64,000 nucleotides of DNA from Methylobacterium planeticum (GTDB lineage Bacteria > Pseudomonadota > Alphaproteobacteria > Rhizobiales > Beijerinckiaceae): positions 124,001-188,000 of the forward strand of contig NZ_VZZJ01000007.1 of NCBI RefSeq assembly GCF_008806345.1, in the 5' to 3' direction. Both the position numbers and the translations under genes were made by a program. Of the stretch, positions 18,577-26,758 are shown piece by piece; position 1 is the first letter of the stretch, and each line of letters opens with the position of its first letter. The notes under the pieces are model-generated. The model was not told the DNA's origin, made no database searches, and was given only the letters and a program-made list of their open reading frames with translations.

Positions 18577-19324
18577 GACCGGCTCCGATATAGGCCTCGA
18601 CCACCCGCGGGTCCTTCGAGACGGTGGCGTAGTCGCCCTCGGCCAGGATCTTGCCGCGGGCCAGCACGGTGATGTGGTCCGAGAGCGAGGCGACCACCGA
18701 GAGATTGTGCTCGACCATCAGGATGGTGCGGTCCTTCGAGATCCGTCGGATCAGCTCCGCGGTCCGGTCGACGTCCTCGCGGCCCATCCCGGCCATCGGC
18801 TCGTCGAGGAGCAGCATCTCGGGATCGAGCGCGAGCGTCGTGGCGATTTCCAGGGCGCGCTTGCGGCCGTAGGACAGCTCGACCGCCAGGGTGTCGGCGA
18901 AGGACGAGAGGCCGACGGCCTCGACCAGGGCGAGCGCCTCCGCGTCGAGGGCCCGCAGCACGCGCTCCGAGCGCCAGAAGTCGAAGCTGTCGCCGCGCTT
19001 GTGCCGCTGCAGCGCGATGCGGACGTTCTCCTTCACGGTGAGGTGCGGGAACACCGCCGAGATCTGGAAGGAGCGCACCAGTCCGAGCCGGGCCACGTCC
19101 GCCGGCTTGGCGCGGGTGATGTCCCGGCCGTTGTAGCGGATCGAGCCGGCCGTCGGCGTGAGGAACTTCGTCAGGAGATTGAAGCAAGTCGTCTTGCCGG
19201 CCCCGTTCGGGCCGATCAGCGCGTGGATGCTTCCGCGACGGACACGCAGGGCCACTCCGTTCACGGCACGGAAGCCCTTGAATTCCATGGTCAGGTCGTC
19301 TGTTTCCAGAGCGATGTCGCTCAT
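18569..19324 (-). CDS. livG: Branched-chain amino acid ABC transporter ATP-binding protein LivG
   Basis: 251 residues from the ATG reading MSDIALETDDL, preceded by GGGAGG. Walker A GPNGAGKTTCFNLL, the LivG-typical ARLGLVRSFQISAVFPHLTV, signature LSYGRKRALEIA, Walker B MLLLDEPMAGMG and DRTILMVEHNLSVV are present. First gene of the seven-gene minus-strand operon livG, livF, binding protein, livH, livM, SDR, thiolase; the promoter should lie in the 19325-19797 gap. Confidence 0.94.
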   Translation of the reverse strand: MSDIALETDDLTMEFKGFRAVNGVALRVRRGSIHALIGPNGAGKTTCFNLLTKFLTPTAGSIRYNGRDITRAKPADVARLGLVRSFQISAVFPHLTVKENVRIALQRHKRGDSFDFWRSERVLRALDAEALALVEAVGLSSFADTLAVELSYGRKRALEIATTLALDPEMLLLDEPMAGMGREDVDRTAELIRRISKDRTILMVEHNLSVVASLSDHITVLARGKILAEGDYATVSKDPRVVEAYIGAGHA

Positions 19325-19797
19325 CGTTCCTCCCGTTGCCGCGCCGCTTGCGCGCTTGTTGTTCTCGCTCACCCTTGGGCGGCCGTATTCTCGCGGCGAC
19401 ATTTCTTGTTGGGCCGGCATCGTGTCTCGCCGGCGCCGGGAGAGTGCTGCATCACAACACGGGCTGCAAGGCGTCCGGGGGATCGGCGGCTGAGGGAAGC
19501 GGTGCAAATGTCAGGATTCCGATGCCGCTCCCGGAACCCGATCCCGTCCGCGCCTGAAACCATCCGCGTCCGAGATCGTTCGACTCCATACAGGCTGCCT
19601 CGGATCAAACCGCCGATCGGAAGGATCGAGCCCGCATCGCCGGATGGCTGCCCAGGCGCGGGCGGACCGGCGGCACGTGCTCGCAGTTCGGAAATCCGTG
19701 TCCCGGCACCCGGCCGCGGCGCGGGAGCCGGCAGGGCGCGAGGCGCGACAGGTCGAGGCACGCTCAGAGGCTGCGAAGCCGGGAGGGAAGAGTAACG
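19325..19797. other. Intergenic region, divergent promoters expected
   Basis: About 470 bases between the leftward liv operon and the rightward receiver gene. I see no credible coding frame, strong hairpin or repeat; it should hold the promoters of both. Confidence 0.5.
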
Positions 19798-20193
19798 ATG
19801 CGGAAGGTTACGCACACGGCACCGATGGCCCTCGTGGTCGACACCGATGCCGCCGCCCGGGCCCGCGCCGTGGCGCTGCTCGAGGAGACGGAACTCGACG
19901 TGATCACCTGCGCGAGCGGCGAGGCCGCCGTCGAGGTGCTGCAGAGGTGCGGCGACGATATCGCGATGCTGTTCACGGGCTTCTCGCTCGCCGGCGAGAT
20001 GAACGGCGTCGAACTGGCGCGGGCGGTCGGAAAGCTCTGGCCGGCCGTGCGCCTCGTCGTGACCTCCGCCCCGGAATGCGGCGGCCTGCGGCTGCCCGCG
20101 GACGCGGTCCACATGCCGAAGGCGTGGCTGCCGCTCGACGTCCTGATGCAGGCGCACCGGGCCGTGCGTCATCCCGACCCGCTCGTCGCCTGA
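19798..20193 (+). CDS. Stand-alone receiver-domain protein lacking the phosphoacceptor Asp
   Basis: 131 residues, a single CheY-like receiver domain. The acidic pocket (Asp15, Asp17 in VVDTDA), the conserved Thr89 in VVTSA and Lys108 in MPKAW are recognisable. The beta-3 position that should read hydrophobics then Asp reads AMLFTGFSLAGEMNG, so the phosphoacceptor appears to be Gly61 (or Thr60). It is therefore probably a pseudo-receiver that cannot be phosphorylated in the normal way. GGGAGG lies about 14 bases before the ATG; a second ATG at codon 10 is an alternative start. No partner kinase is adjacent. Confidence 0.8.
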   Translation: MRKVTHTAPMALVVDTDAAARARAVALLEETELDVITCASGEAAVEVLQRCGDDIAMLFTGFSLAGEMNGVELARAVGKLWPAVRLVVTSAPECGGLRLPADAVHMPKAWLPLDVLMQAHRAVRHPDPLVA

Positions 20194-20236
20194 TGCCGCG
20201 CCGCCGACCCGCAGGCGGAGCCGTCCGGATGACGCC

Positions 20237-20785
20237 TCAGATCTTCCCGTCGAGGCCCATCTGATAGTATTTGTGCACGATCCTGTCCTGGTTCTCGAGC
20301 AGCCAGTCGATCGAGGGCTCGTTCGTCATCGCCTTCCGGATCGCCTCCGTCATGCCCTTGCGCTGGATCTCGAACAGCGCCTTGTGGTCGACGGTCTCGG
20401 CCTCGATCACGCCGGGGCTGAGCCAGACCGAGCAGATGATCCCGAGATCGTTGGCCTTCTCCTTCGGGATGTAGCCCGCGCGCACGGCGTCGAGGACGCC
20501 GTTGGCGATGGCGAACTGCACGGTGCCCATCAGGATCGAGGTGTATTTCGCGGTCTCGACGCTGACCTTCGAGACGCAGAGCGTCACCGGCCGGACCATG
20601 ATGTCGGTGTTGAGAAGCGCGAAGACGCGGCTGTGGCCGACGACCTGATCGCCGGTCAGCGTCGCGAGCGCGGTGCCGACCGGCCCGTCGAGCTCGCCGA
20701 TGATCACCTCGGGCTCGGAGGCGGTGTTCGGCGGTCCGCCCGCCACCAGGGCCTCGCCGGCTCGCAGGATGATGCGCTCGCTCAT
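20237..20785 (-). CDS. Formaldehyde-activating enzyme (Fae) homologue without the conserved His
   Basis: 182 residues, slightly longer than canonical Fae (about 170). Fae-family blocks are clear: GEALVAGG near the N-terminus, VIIGELDGPVGTALA, VFALLNTDIMVRPVTL, the VSKVSVETAKYT block, GTVQFAIANGVLDAV, and YIPKEKANDLGIICSVWL. Canonical Fae condenses formaldehyde with tetrahydromethanopterin and has a conserved His in an AHIDLIIG-type segment. Here that segment reads SEPEVIIG, so the His is replaced, apparently by Glu. It may be a non-catalytic or repurposed paralogue of the kind known as additional Fae copies in Methylobacterium. It strongly suggests a methylotroph-related genome. Confidence 0.85.
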   Translation of the reverse strand: MSERIILRAGEALVAGGPPNTASEPEVIIGELDGPVGTALATLTGDQVVGHSRVFALLNTDIMVRPVTLCVSKVSVETAKYTSILMGTVQFAIANGVLDAVRAGYIPKEKANDLGIICSVWLSPGVIEAETVDHKALFEIQRKGMTEAIRKAMTNEPSIDWLLENQDRIVHKYYQMGLDGKI

Positions 20786-20945
20786 GGGTCCGCTCCGTCG
20801 TGTCGGTTCCCGGTCCCTGCCGCGGATGCGGCGGAGGCCGGCTCCGAGCGGGTCTTAGCGACAGGCCGCCCGAGGCACCAGTGCGCGGGGCGCGATCAGG
20901 CGACGCGTGTGGCGTTGCGAGCCCCGGAGGATGCCGGGGCCGCGC

Positions 20946-21611
20946 TCAGCGCAGGTCGCGGGCGACGAAGAGCGCGGCGCAGCCCACCACCTCCAGCTCG
21001 ACCTGCCGGAAGCGCCGCTCCAGCACGCGCCGCAATCCGCCCAGGCTGTCCGCCTCGTTCGCGAAGACGCCCTTGCGGTTGTAGAGCCGCATCAGGGCCC
21101 GGGCCGGGCCGGAGCGCTCGACGCCGTCCGACAGGAGCGTCGCACCGAACATCGTGCCGCCCGACCAGAGGAGCGGCGCCAAATGATCGAACACCGCGCC
21201 CTTCCGGGTGATGTCGCCGGGCAGGCAATGCAGCAGGTAGGTCAGGCTGATCGACCGGAACGGCGTCGCCGGGAGCGACAGCGGCTCAAGCACGTCGGCC
21301 CGGAAGGTCTGCGGCCGGTAGCGCGCGATCCGCTTCGCGGCGGCGGCGAGGGAATCCGGGTTGAGGTCGAGGAGGCCGATGCGCGGCTCGGGCACCGGGA
21401 AGCGGCAGCGGTCGAGGTACCAGCCCGTGCCGACGCCGACGTCGAGATGGCTGTCGGTGGCATGCTGATCGTAGAGGTTCAGTATTCGCTGGGTCGGGCA
21501 GTGCCAGATCAGCGGGTTGGACAGGCGCAGCACGACGAGATCGTAGAGCGCGAGCGTTCTCGGCGCGTAGATCGCCTGTCCTGCGTGGGTCGAGAGGTTC
21601 GGTGCCTGCAT
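20946..21611 (-). CDS. Class I SAM-dependent methyltransferase
   Basis: 221 residues. The SAM-binding motif I is HLDVGVGTGWYLDRC, followed by GLLDLNPDSLAAA (acidic residue for the ribose) and FRADVLEPLSLP. The rest is a typical small-molecule methyltransferase fold, with LTYLLHCLPGDITRKGAVFDHL and GGTMFGATLLSDG. Substrate unknown. A near-CtrA box lies 33-47 bases upstream. No obvious partner gene; Fae lies downstream on the same strand after 160 bases. Confidence 0.8.
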   Translation of the reverse strand: MQAPNLSTHAGQAIYAPRTLALYDLVVLRLSNPLIWHCPTQRILNLYDQHATDSHLDVGVGTGWYLDRCRFPVPEPRIGLLDLNPDSLAAAAKRIARYRPQTFRADVLEPLSLPATPFRSISLTYLLHCLPGDITRKGAVFDHLAPLLWSGGTMFGATLLSDGVERSGPARALMRLYNRKGVFANEADSLGGLRRVLERRFRQVELEVVGCAALFVARDLR

Positions 21612-21643
21612 CTTGCGGCTTCTACTACCGCAAAGCGAGCGAG

Positions 21644-21658
21644 TTAAGCGCTTCTTTA
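21644..21658 (-). promoter_or_regulatory. Near-consensus CtrA-type box upstream of the methyltransferase gene
   Basis: TTAA-N7-TTTA, one mismatch from the CtrA consensus TTAA-N7-TTAA, located 33-47 bases before the methyltransferase ATG in an otherwise GC-rich gap. The position overlaps where a promoter should lie. Weaker than the two perfect boxes at 28337 and 31507. Confidence 0.35.
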
Positions 21659-21685
21659 CGCTAGCGCCGCCCGCGTCGCCGGCCT

Positions 21686-23362
21686 TCAGCTCGGGCGGAA
21701 AACCACCAGGGTCATGTCGTCCCGCCGGGTCTCGCCGCCGCGATAGGCGGCCAGGTGCGCCTCGAGGGCGGAGACCTGCTCGGACAGGGGCAGCGTCGCG
21801 GTGGCAAGGAGCTGCTCGGCCACGGCGCGCTGACCGATCAGCCGGGGCGGTGCTTCGGGTGCGGGCAGGCCCATCTGGTCCGTGATGCCGTCGGTCATCA
21901 GGTAGAAGGTGGCGCCGGGCACGACCGGGATGACGATGTCGGTCTCCGGCAGCGCCTCGCGGCCGGTCCGGGGATAGCCGAGGCCGCGGCGCCCGCTGCG
22001 GATGCGCGACGCCTGCCCGTCCGTGATGGCGGTGAGGGCGAGGCCGGCACCGGCGAAGCGCAGGGTTCGGGTCTTGGGATCCCAGACGCAGATGCCGCAA
22101 TCGAGCCCGTCGTCGGATTCGGCGCCGCGCCCGTCCTGGCGGAGCTGCGCCCGCACCATCTGGTCGAGACCCGCCAGAATCTCGGCCGGCGAGCGCAGGC
22201 CGCGCTCGTGCAGGAGCCGGTCGAGGGCCGTCGCCACGATCAGCGTCAGGAAGGCGCCGGGCACGCCGTGGCCGGTGCAATCGGCCACCGCCACGATGCT
22301 GAGGCCGTCGATCTCCTCCAGCCAGAAATAGTCGCCGCCGACGAGGTGCAGCGGCTCCCACAGCACCGCCACATCGACGCCGGCTCCCGCCAGAGCCGTC
22401 CGCTCCGGCAGGACCGAGGCCTGGATGCGACGGGCGTAGCCGATGCTCTCGATCACCAGACGGTTCGCGTGTTCGAGCTTGGTGTGGGCGGCCTCGAGCT
22501 CCTGCAGGAGCAGCTTGGCCTCGTCGCCGGTCCGCAGCCCTTCGACCATGCGGTTGAAGGCCGAGGTGATCACGTCGATCTCGTTGCTGGCGCGGTAGGC
22601 GCCCCCGAGGTCGACGGTCGCCCAACGCTTGTGCTCGACCTCGCGCATCGCCGTCAGAAGCCGCTTCAGCGGGGCGAGGACATGCCCGCGCACGTTGGCG
22701 TGCAGCGTCACCACGAAGGCGAGCATCAGGACGAGGCTCGTGCCGAGCGCCAGCATGGCCTGCTTCTCGGCGTTGCTCCGCAGCTCCACCGCCGAGAGCG
22801 TCACCGTGAGGCTGCCGAGCGCCGGGCTCTCGCCCGCCCGCGTCAGCTCGGCGGAAACCTGGACGAGGTCCCAGTTGCGGCCCCGCGGCAATTCGCCGGC
22901 GCTCGCCACGAGGTGCCCTTCGGCATCCCGCAATGCCGCGTAGCGGAAGGCCGGATCGAGGGAGAGGGATTGGAGCTGGGGCCTGGCGGTCTCGGCGTTC
23001 AGGCGCCCTTCCGCCCGCGCGAGGGTCGCGGCCGTGAGGCTCGCCAGCAGGTTGGCGCGGTCCGTGTAGAGCCGGAACTGGTCGTTATAGTTCACCCAGG
23101 CGATGCCGACCTGCGTCAGCAGCACCACCGCGGCGATCACCGGGTAGATGCGCAGGAACAGGGTGTGGGCGAGGCTGTCGAGGTCGCGCCCGCGGGCCGA
23201 GCCGCGCAGAGCCCCGGGCTTCATCGTGCCGGCGGCCCGGGCCTCGTCGGCCGTCACATCCGCGAAGCCGAGCCGGGACAGCACGTCCCCGCCGCGCATC
23301 GGGCCGGCGCCGCGCAGGGCGCCCCCGCGGCGCGGGGCGGGGGGCGGGGCCGGTTCGATCAT
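21686..23362 (-). CDS. siaA: SiaA-like membrane PP2C phosphatase with HAMP domain
   Basis: 558 residues. A 65-residue cytosolic leader precedes TM1 (about 68-90); a periplasmic sensor region runs to TM2 (about 203-224); then HAMP (about 228-280), a helical linker and a PP2C/SpoIIE-type phosphatase (about 305-558). Metal-binding motifs LVGGDYFW (Asp344) and VADCTGHGVPGAF (Asp361) and the terminal DDMTLVVF are intact. By analogy with Pseudomonas aeruginosa SiaA it should dephosphorylate the SiaC-like protein and so turn on the cyclase. The ATG overlaps the stop of siaD (ATGA). Last gene of the four-gene siaBCDA unit. Confidence 0.85.
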   Translation of the reverse strand: MIEPAPPPAPRRGGALRGAGPMRGGDVLSRLGFADVTADEARAAGTMKPGALRGSARGRDLDSLAHTLFLRIYPVIAAVVLLTQVGIAWVNYNDQFRLYTDRANLLASLTAATLARAEGRLNAETARPQLQSLSLDPAFRYAALRDAEGHLVASAGELPRGRNWDLVQVSAELTRAGESPALGSLTVTLSAVELRSNAEKQAMLALGTSLVLMLAFVVTLHANVRGHVLAPLKRLLTAMREVEHKRWATVDLGGAYRASNEIDVITSAFNRMVEGLRTGDEAKLLLQELEAAHTKLEHANRLVIESIGYARRIQASVLPERTALAGAGVDVAVLWEPLHLVGGDYFWLEEIDGLSIVAVADCTGHGVPGAFLTLIVATALDRLLHERGLRSPAEILAGLDQMVRAQLRQDGRGAESDDGLDCGICVWDPKTRTLRFAGAGLALTAITDGQASRIRSGRRGLGYPRTGREALPETDIVIPVVPGATFYLMTDGITDQMGLPAPEAPPRLIGQRAVAEQLLATATLPLSEQVSALEAHLAAYRGGETRRDDMTLVVFRPS

Positions 23363-24204
23363 CGGGGTACCTGATCCTCGACCTCGCCGCGCACGCCGTT
23401 GCGGCCGGCGTTCTTGGCCGCGTAGAGCGCCGCGTCGGCGCGCCGAAGGGCGTCGGCGAGGGGCTCGCCGGGCCGGAAGGCCGCGAGCCCGACGCTGACC
23501 GTGATGGCCACCGGCCGCTGACCGGCCGCGATCGGCGTGGCCGCGACGGCCGCGCGCAGGCGCTCCGCCACGAGCATCCCGGCGGACGCGTCGGTGTCGG
23601 TCAGCAGGATCGCGAATTCCTCGCCGCCCATGCGGCCGAGCGCATCGAGGGAGTGGAGGTTGCTGCGGCAGATCTCCACGAAGGCGACGAGGGCGGCATC
23701 GCCCGCCCCGTGGCCCATCGTGTCGTTGATCATCTTGAAGCGGTCGAGGTCGAGCATCAGCAGGCAGGCCGGGTTCCGGCTGTGCGCGGTGCGCAGCCAC
23801 TCGCGCTCGCTGATCTCGAGGAAGCGCCGGCGCGTCAGCGCACCGGTGAGGTGGTCGGTGTCGGCGAGCCGGCGCAACTCGGCCTCGAGGCGGGTGCGGT
23901 GCTCGATCTCGCCGGAGAGCGCCTCGTTCAGCGATTGCAGGTCGCGCTGCTGGTCGGCGAGGCGCAGGTTGGCCCGCTGCAGGTCGCCCTGCATGCGGTC
24001 GCTCAGGCGCACGAGGCGGCGCTGCTCGCGGTAGCCCCGACGATAGGCGCCGGCCAGTTCCTGGACCCCCTCGGCGACCTCGGCGAGGCGCGCCAGCATC
24101 ACCTCGGTCCGGCCGAGGATCGCCTCCTCGTTGTCGAACAGGCTGAAGGCGTCCGTCGCCGCGGCCCGCTCGATCTCCGCGGCGGCGGCGCGCCGGGTCT
24201 TCAT
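23359..24204 (-). CDS. siaD: SiaD-like diguanylate cyclase (GGDEF)
   Basis: 281 residues, no membrane segment. Residues 25-115 form a long charged helical/coiled-coil region, followed by a GGDEF domain with LDLDRFKMINDTMGHGAGD at 151-169 and the active-site GGEEF at 193-197. The product would be cyclic di-GMP. The RxxD inhibitory site normally five residues before the GGEEF motif is absent, so product inhibition is probably weak. This architecture matches SiaD, which needs SiaC for activity. The start overlaps the siaC stop (ATGA) and its end overlaps siaA. Confidence 0.87.
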   Translation of the reverse strand: MKTRRAAAAEIERAAATDAFSLFDNEEAILGRTEVMLARLAEVAEGVQELAGAYRRGYREQRRLVRLSDRMQGDLQRANLRLADQQRDLQSLNEALSGEIEHRTRLEAELRRLADTDHLTGALTRRRFLEISEREWLRTAHSRNPACLLMLDLDRFKMINDTMGHGAGDAALVAFVEICRSNLHSLDALGRMGGEEFAILLTDTDASAGMLVAERLRAAVAATPIAAGQRPVAITVSVGLAAFRPGEPLADALRRADAALYAAKNAGRNGVRGEVEDQVPR

Positions 24205-24590
24205 ACCCGGGCTTCCTTCACCATCTCGAAGCAGGCGTGGTCGAAATCGGCGGCGAAGTCCTCGCCCGCCTCCTCGATCGTGTCGTCGCCGTCCGCGTAG
24301 AGCCAGCGCACGATGACCGGGCGCCCGTCGGCGGCCGCGTCCTCCAGCGGCATGAACAGGTTCATCAGGGCCTTGGCGCTCGACGAGTTGAAATAGGCGA
24401 GGCCGACCTCGAAGGTGATGGGAGCCGCGTCCGAGGCGCTCAGGTAGCTGCGCAGGGATTGCAGCAGCGGCCCGAAGAACGCAGCCGCGTCCTCCGGGTA
24501 GGATTCTCCGCGCAGGACGAAGCGGCCGCTGGCGAAATCGAAATCGACCTCCGGTGAGCGATCGGTGCCGGGAAGCTGGATGCGGTTCAT
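24201..24590 (-). CDS. siaC: SiaC-like phospho-switch protein (DUF1987)
   Basis: 129 residues, a small single-domain protein of the DUF1987/SiaC type (related in fold to STAS anti-anti-sigma factors). The central block YFNSSSAKALMNLF (66-79) corresponds to the region carrying the phosphorylated Thr in Pseudomonas SiaC; here three Ser (69-71) occupy it, so phosphorylation would be on Ser. In the known system the unphosphorylated form binds and activates SiaD, SiaB phosphorylates it, SiaA dephosphorylates it. GGGAGAGGG precedes the ATG; 14 bases after siaB, overlapping siaD. Confidence 0.85.
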   Translation of the reverse strand: MNRIQLPGTDRSPEVDFDFASGRFVLRGESYPEDAAAFFGPLLQSLRSYLSASDAAPITFEVGLAYFNSSSAKALMNLFMPLEDAAADGRPVIVRWLYADGDDTIEEAGEDFAADFDHACFEMVKEARV

Positions 24591-24604
24591 CGGTGCCCTC
24601 TCCC

Positions 24605-25159
24605 TCAGATGTAGGCTTTGAGGCAGAACAGGCTGCGGTCGGCGTTGATCGTCTGAAAATCGTACTCCACCGGAGCGCTCGCCCGCCGCGCGATCTCGAT
24701 CAGGCCGATGCTGCCGCCGAGGCTGCCCTCGTCCGGCGGCTGGCGCAGCTTCTCGCGATAGAAGCGCTTCAGCTCCTCGCTGCTCAGGGCGGTGATGTGG
24801 TCGAGGCGCTCGCGCAGGCCCGTGACCTCGCCCTGGCCGACCTCGTTGCCGCAGACCACGAAGAAACGCCCGCCCTCGGTGCCGACCGCGATCATCCCGC
24901 CGCTGATCCACCGGGCGGCGGGCTTCTCGGCCGGCACGACCTTGTCGGCGGAGTAGCGGATGATGTTCTGGGCCTGCTCGACGAAGATCGAGAAGACCCG
25001 CTTGGCGACGCTGGCATCGGTGTCGTCCTGCTGCATCCGCAGCTTCAGGACTTCGCCGAGGGAGAACAGGACGCTCTCCGAGAGGTCCCCGCCGAAGGAC
25101 AGGATCACGCCGTTGCGCTTCGACGCCTCATGGAAGGACATGAAATCTTGGGCGAGCAC
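24605..25159 (-). CDS. siaB: SiaB-like protein kinase (DUF6272, HATPase-like)
   Basis: 184 residues from a GTG start, chosen because AGGAGG lies five bases before it; longer frames lack such a site. The HATPase-like features are VFSIFVEQAQNIIRYS (about 55-70, N-box position), GGMIAVGTEGGRFFVVCGN (88-105) and SLGGSIGLIEIARRA (146-160, glycine-rich lid). By analogy with P. aeruginosa SiaB it phosphorylates SiaC. First gene of the siaB-siaC-siaD-siaA unit; in Pseudomonas the order is siaABCD. Confidence 0.82.
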   Translation of the reverse strand: MLAQDFMSFHEASKRNGVILSFGGDLSESVLFSLGEVLKLRMQQDDTDASVAKRVFSIFVEQAQNIIRYSADKVVPAEKPAARWISGGMIAVGTEGGRFFVVCGNEVGQGEVTGLRERLDHITALSSEELKRFYREKLRQPPDEGSLGGSIGLIEIARRASAPVEYDFQTINADRSLFCLKAYI

Positions 25160-25669
25160 GGGGGCCTCCTGGCCGGGAACGCGATCGACCGCTCCCGGCA
25201 ACAGATTCGATCAGGCCCCTGCAGGCTTACAGGCGGAAGCATCAACAGAGTCTTACTTCCGGTTACGCTGGGGAGGACATTCAACCTGAGCAGGAATTCT
25301 GACTAGGTGGCCGGCCGGCTTATTTTTCGCGCAAGATGCACGCGATTTGGTCTTTGCAAGGCATCGCGCCCCGCCCCGCCCGGCACGGGCCATCGTGGGC
25401 CCGAGGGCGTCGCATCGGACAACCGCGCCCGATCGTCCGGCGCCGGCCGCCCGCGCCGGATCCGCCGAGCGGTTCGGCGCAAAGCCCCAGCCCCGCGGGG
25501 CGCCGGAAGCGTTCGACGCAGGCCAGGCCCGCCCCGCGCGGCGCCGGAGGCGGGTTGCCGGGGCAGGTTCCGCGCCTAAGACTTGCGCGCAGGGGAGCGC
25601 CGCGGCGATCGGTGCCGGCCCGGGCGTCCGGCCGGCGCCGACCGCCGTTTCAGACAGAGCGAGGATCCG
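25160..25669. other. Intergenic region between siaB and the aldo/keto reductase gene
   Basis: About 510 bases. The siaB-proximal part up to about 25340 is relatively AT-rich and should hold the siaB promoter; the remainder is very GC-rich. I find no small gene with a ribosome-binding site and no strong hairpin. Confidence 0.45.
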
Positions 25670-26701
25670 ATGGAATACCGGCAGTTCGGGCGATCCGGCC
25701 TCAAGGTGCCTGTCCTCAGTTTCGGGACCGGCACCTTCGGGGGCACCAATGAATTCTTCCAGCGGTGGGGACAGACGGACGTCGCGGAAGCGAGCCGCCT
25801 CGTCGATCTCTGCCTCGAGGCGGGGGTCAACTTCTTCGACACGGCCGACATCTACTCGCAGGGCGCCTCGGAGGAGATCCTGGGCCAGGCCCTCAAGGGC
25901 CGGCGCAACCAGGCGCTGATCTCCACCAAGGCGACGTTCCCGGTCGGGGAGGGGCCCAACGAGACCGGGTCCTCGCGCTATCATCTGGTGCGCGCCTGCG
26001 AGGCGAGCCTGCGGCGTCTCGGCACCGACCATCTCGACGTCTACTTCATGCACGGCTTCGACGCGCTGACGCCGGTCGACGAGACCCTGCGCGCCCTCGA
26101 CGACCTCGTGACCGCGGGCAAGATCGGCTATATCGGCGCCTCGAACTTCTCCGGCTGGCAGCTGATGAAGGCGCTCTCCACATCGGAGCGCCACGGGCTC
26201 GCCCGCTACGTGGCCTACCAGGGCTACTACTCGCTGATCGGACGCCACTACGAGTGGGAGCTGATGCCGCTCGGCCTCGACCAGGGCGTCGCCCTGATGG
26301 TGTGGAGCCCGCTCGGCTGGGGTCGCCTCACGGGCAAGATCCGCCGCGGCCAGTCGGCCCAGGGCGGGCGCATCGCCTCCGGCGGCGCGGAGGGCGGCCC
26401 CCCGGTCTCGGACGAATACCTGTTCGGTGTGGTCGACGCCCTCGACGCGGTTGCGGCCGAGACCGGTCGGAGCGTCGCGCAGGTCGCACTCAACTGGCTG
26501 CTCAGCCGGCCGACCGTCGCCAACATCGTCGTCGGCGCTCGCAACGAGGAGCAGCTCCGGCAGAATCTCGGGGCGGTGGGCTGGTCTCTGAGCCAGGATC
26601 AGGTCGCGCGCCTCGACGCGGCGAGCCAGGAGACGCCGACCTATCCCTACTGGCACCAGAAGGGATTCGACGCGCGCAACCCGAAGCCGACCGTCTGGTG
26701 A
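25670..26701 (+). CDS. Aldo/keto reductase
   Basis: 343 residues, NADPH-dependent TIM-barrel oxidoreductase. The catalytic tetrad is visible: Asp and Tyr in NFFDTADIYSQGASEE, Lys in LISTKA, His in DVYFMHGFD. Cofactor-binding segments are YIGASNFSGWQL and, near the end, VVGARNEEQLRQNL. The overall pattern (EYRQFGRSGLKVPVLSFGTG) is that of the AKR11/12-like bacterial group. Substrate unknown; usually aldehydes or ketones. It stands alone, converging on the sigma factor gene. Confidence 0.9.
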   Translation: MEYRQFGRSGLKVPVLSFGTGTFGGTNEFFQRWGQTDVAEASRLVDLCLEAGVNFFDTADIYSQGASEEILGQALKGRRNQALISTKATFPVGEGPNETGSSRYHLVRACEASLRRLGTDHLDVYFMHGFDALTPVDETLRALDDLVTAGKIGYIGASNFSGWQLMKALSTSERHGLARYVAYQGYYSLIGRHYEWELMPLGLDQGVALMVWSPLGWGRLTGKIRRGQSAQGGRIASGGAEGGPPVSDEYLFGVVDALDAVAAETGRSVAQVALNWLLSRPTVANIVVGARNEEQLRQNLGAVGWSLSQDQVARLDAASQETPTYPYWHQKGFDARNPKPTVW

Positions 26702-26744
26702 CCCGGCCGGCGCCGCGCGCAGGGTCGGGCGGGCGCGGGCCGGG
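26702..26744. terminator. Possible bidirectional hairpin between convergent genes
   Basis: CCCGGCC (26702-26708) can pair with GGCCGGG (26738-26744) across a GC-rich loop, in the gap between the convergent aldo/keto reductase and sigma factor genes. No T-run; weak evidence. Confidence 0.3.
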
Positions 26745-26758
26745 CGTAAGGCTCCGGT

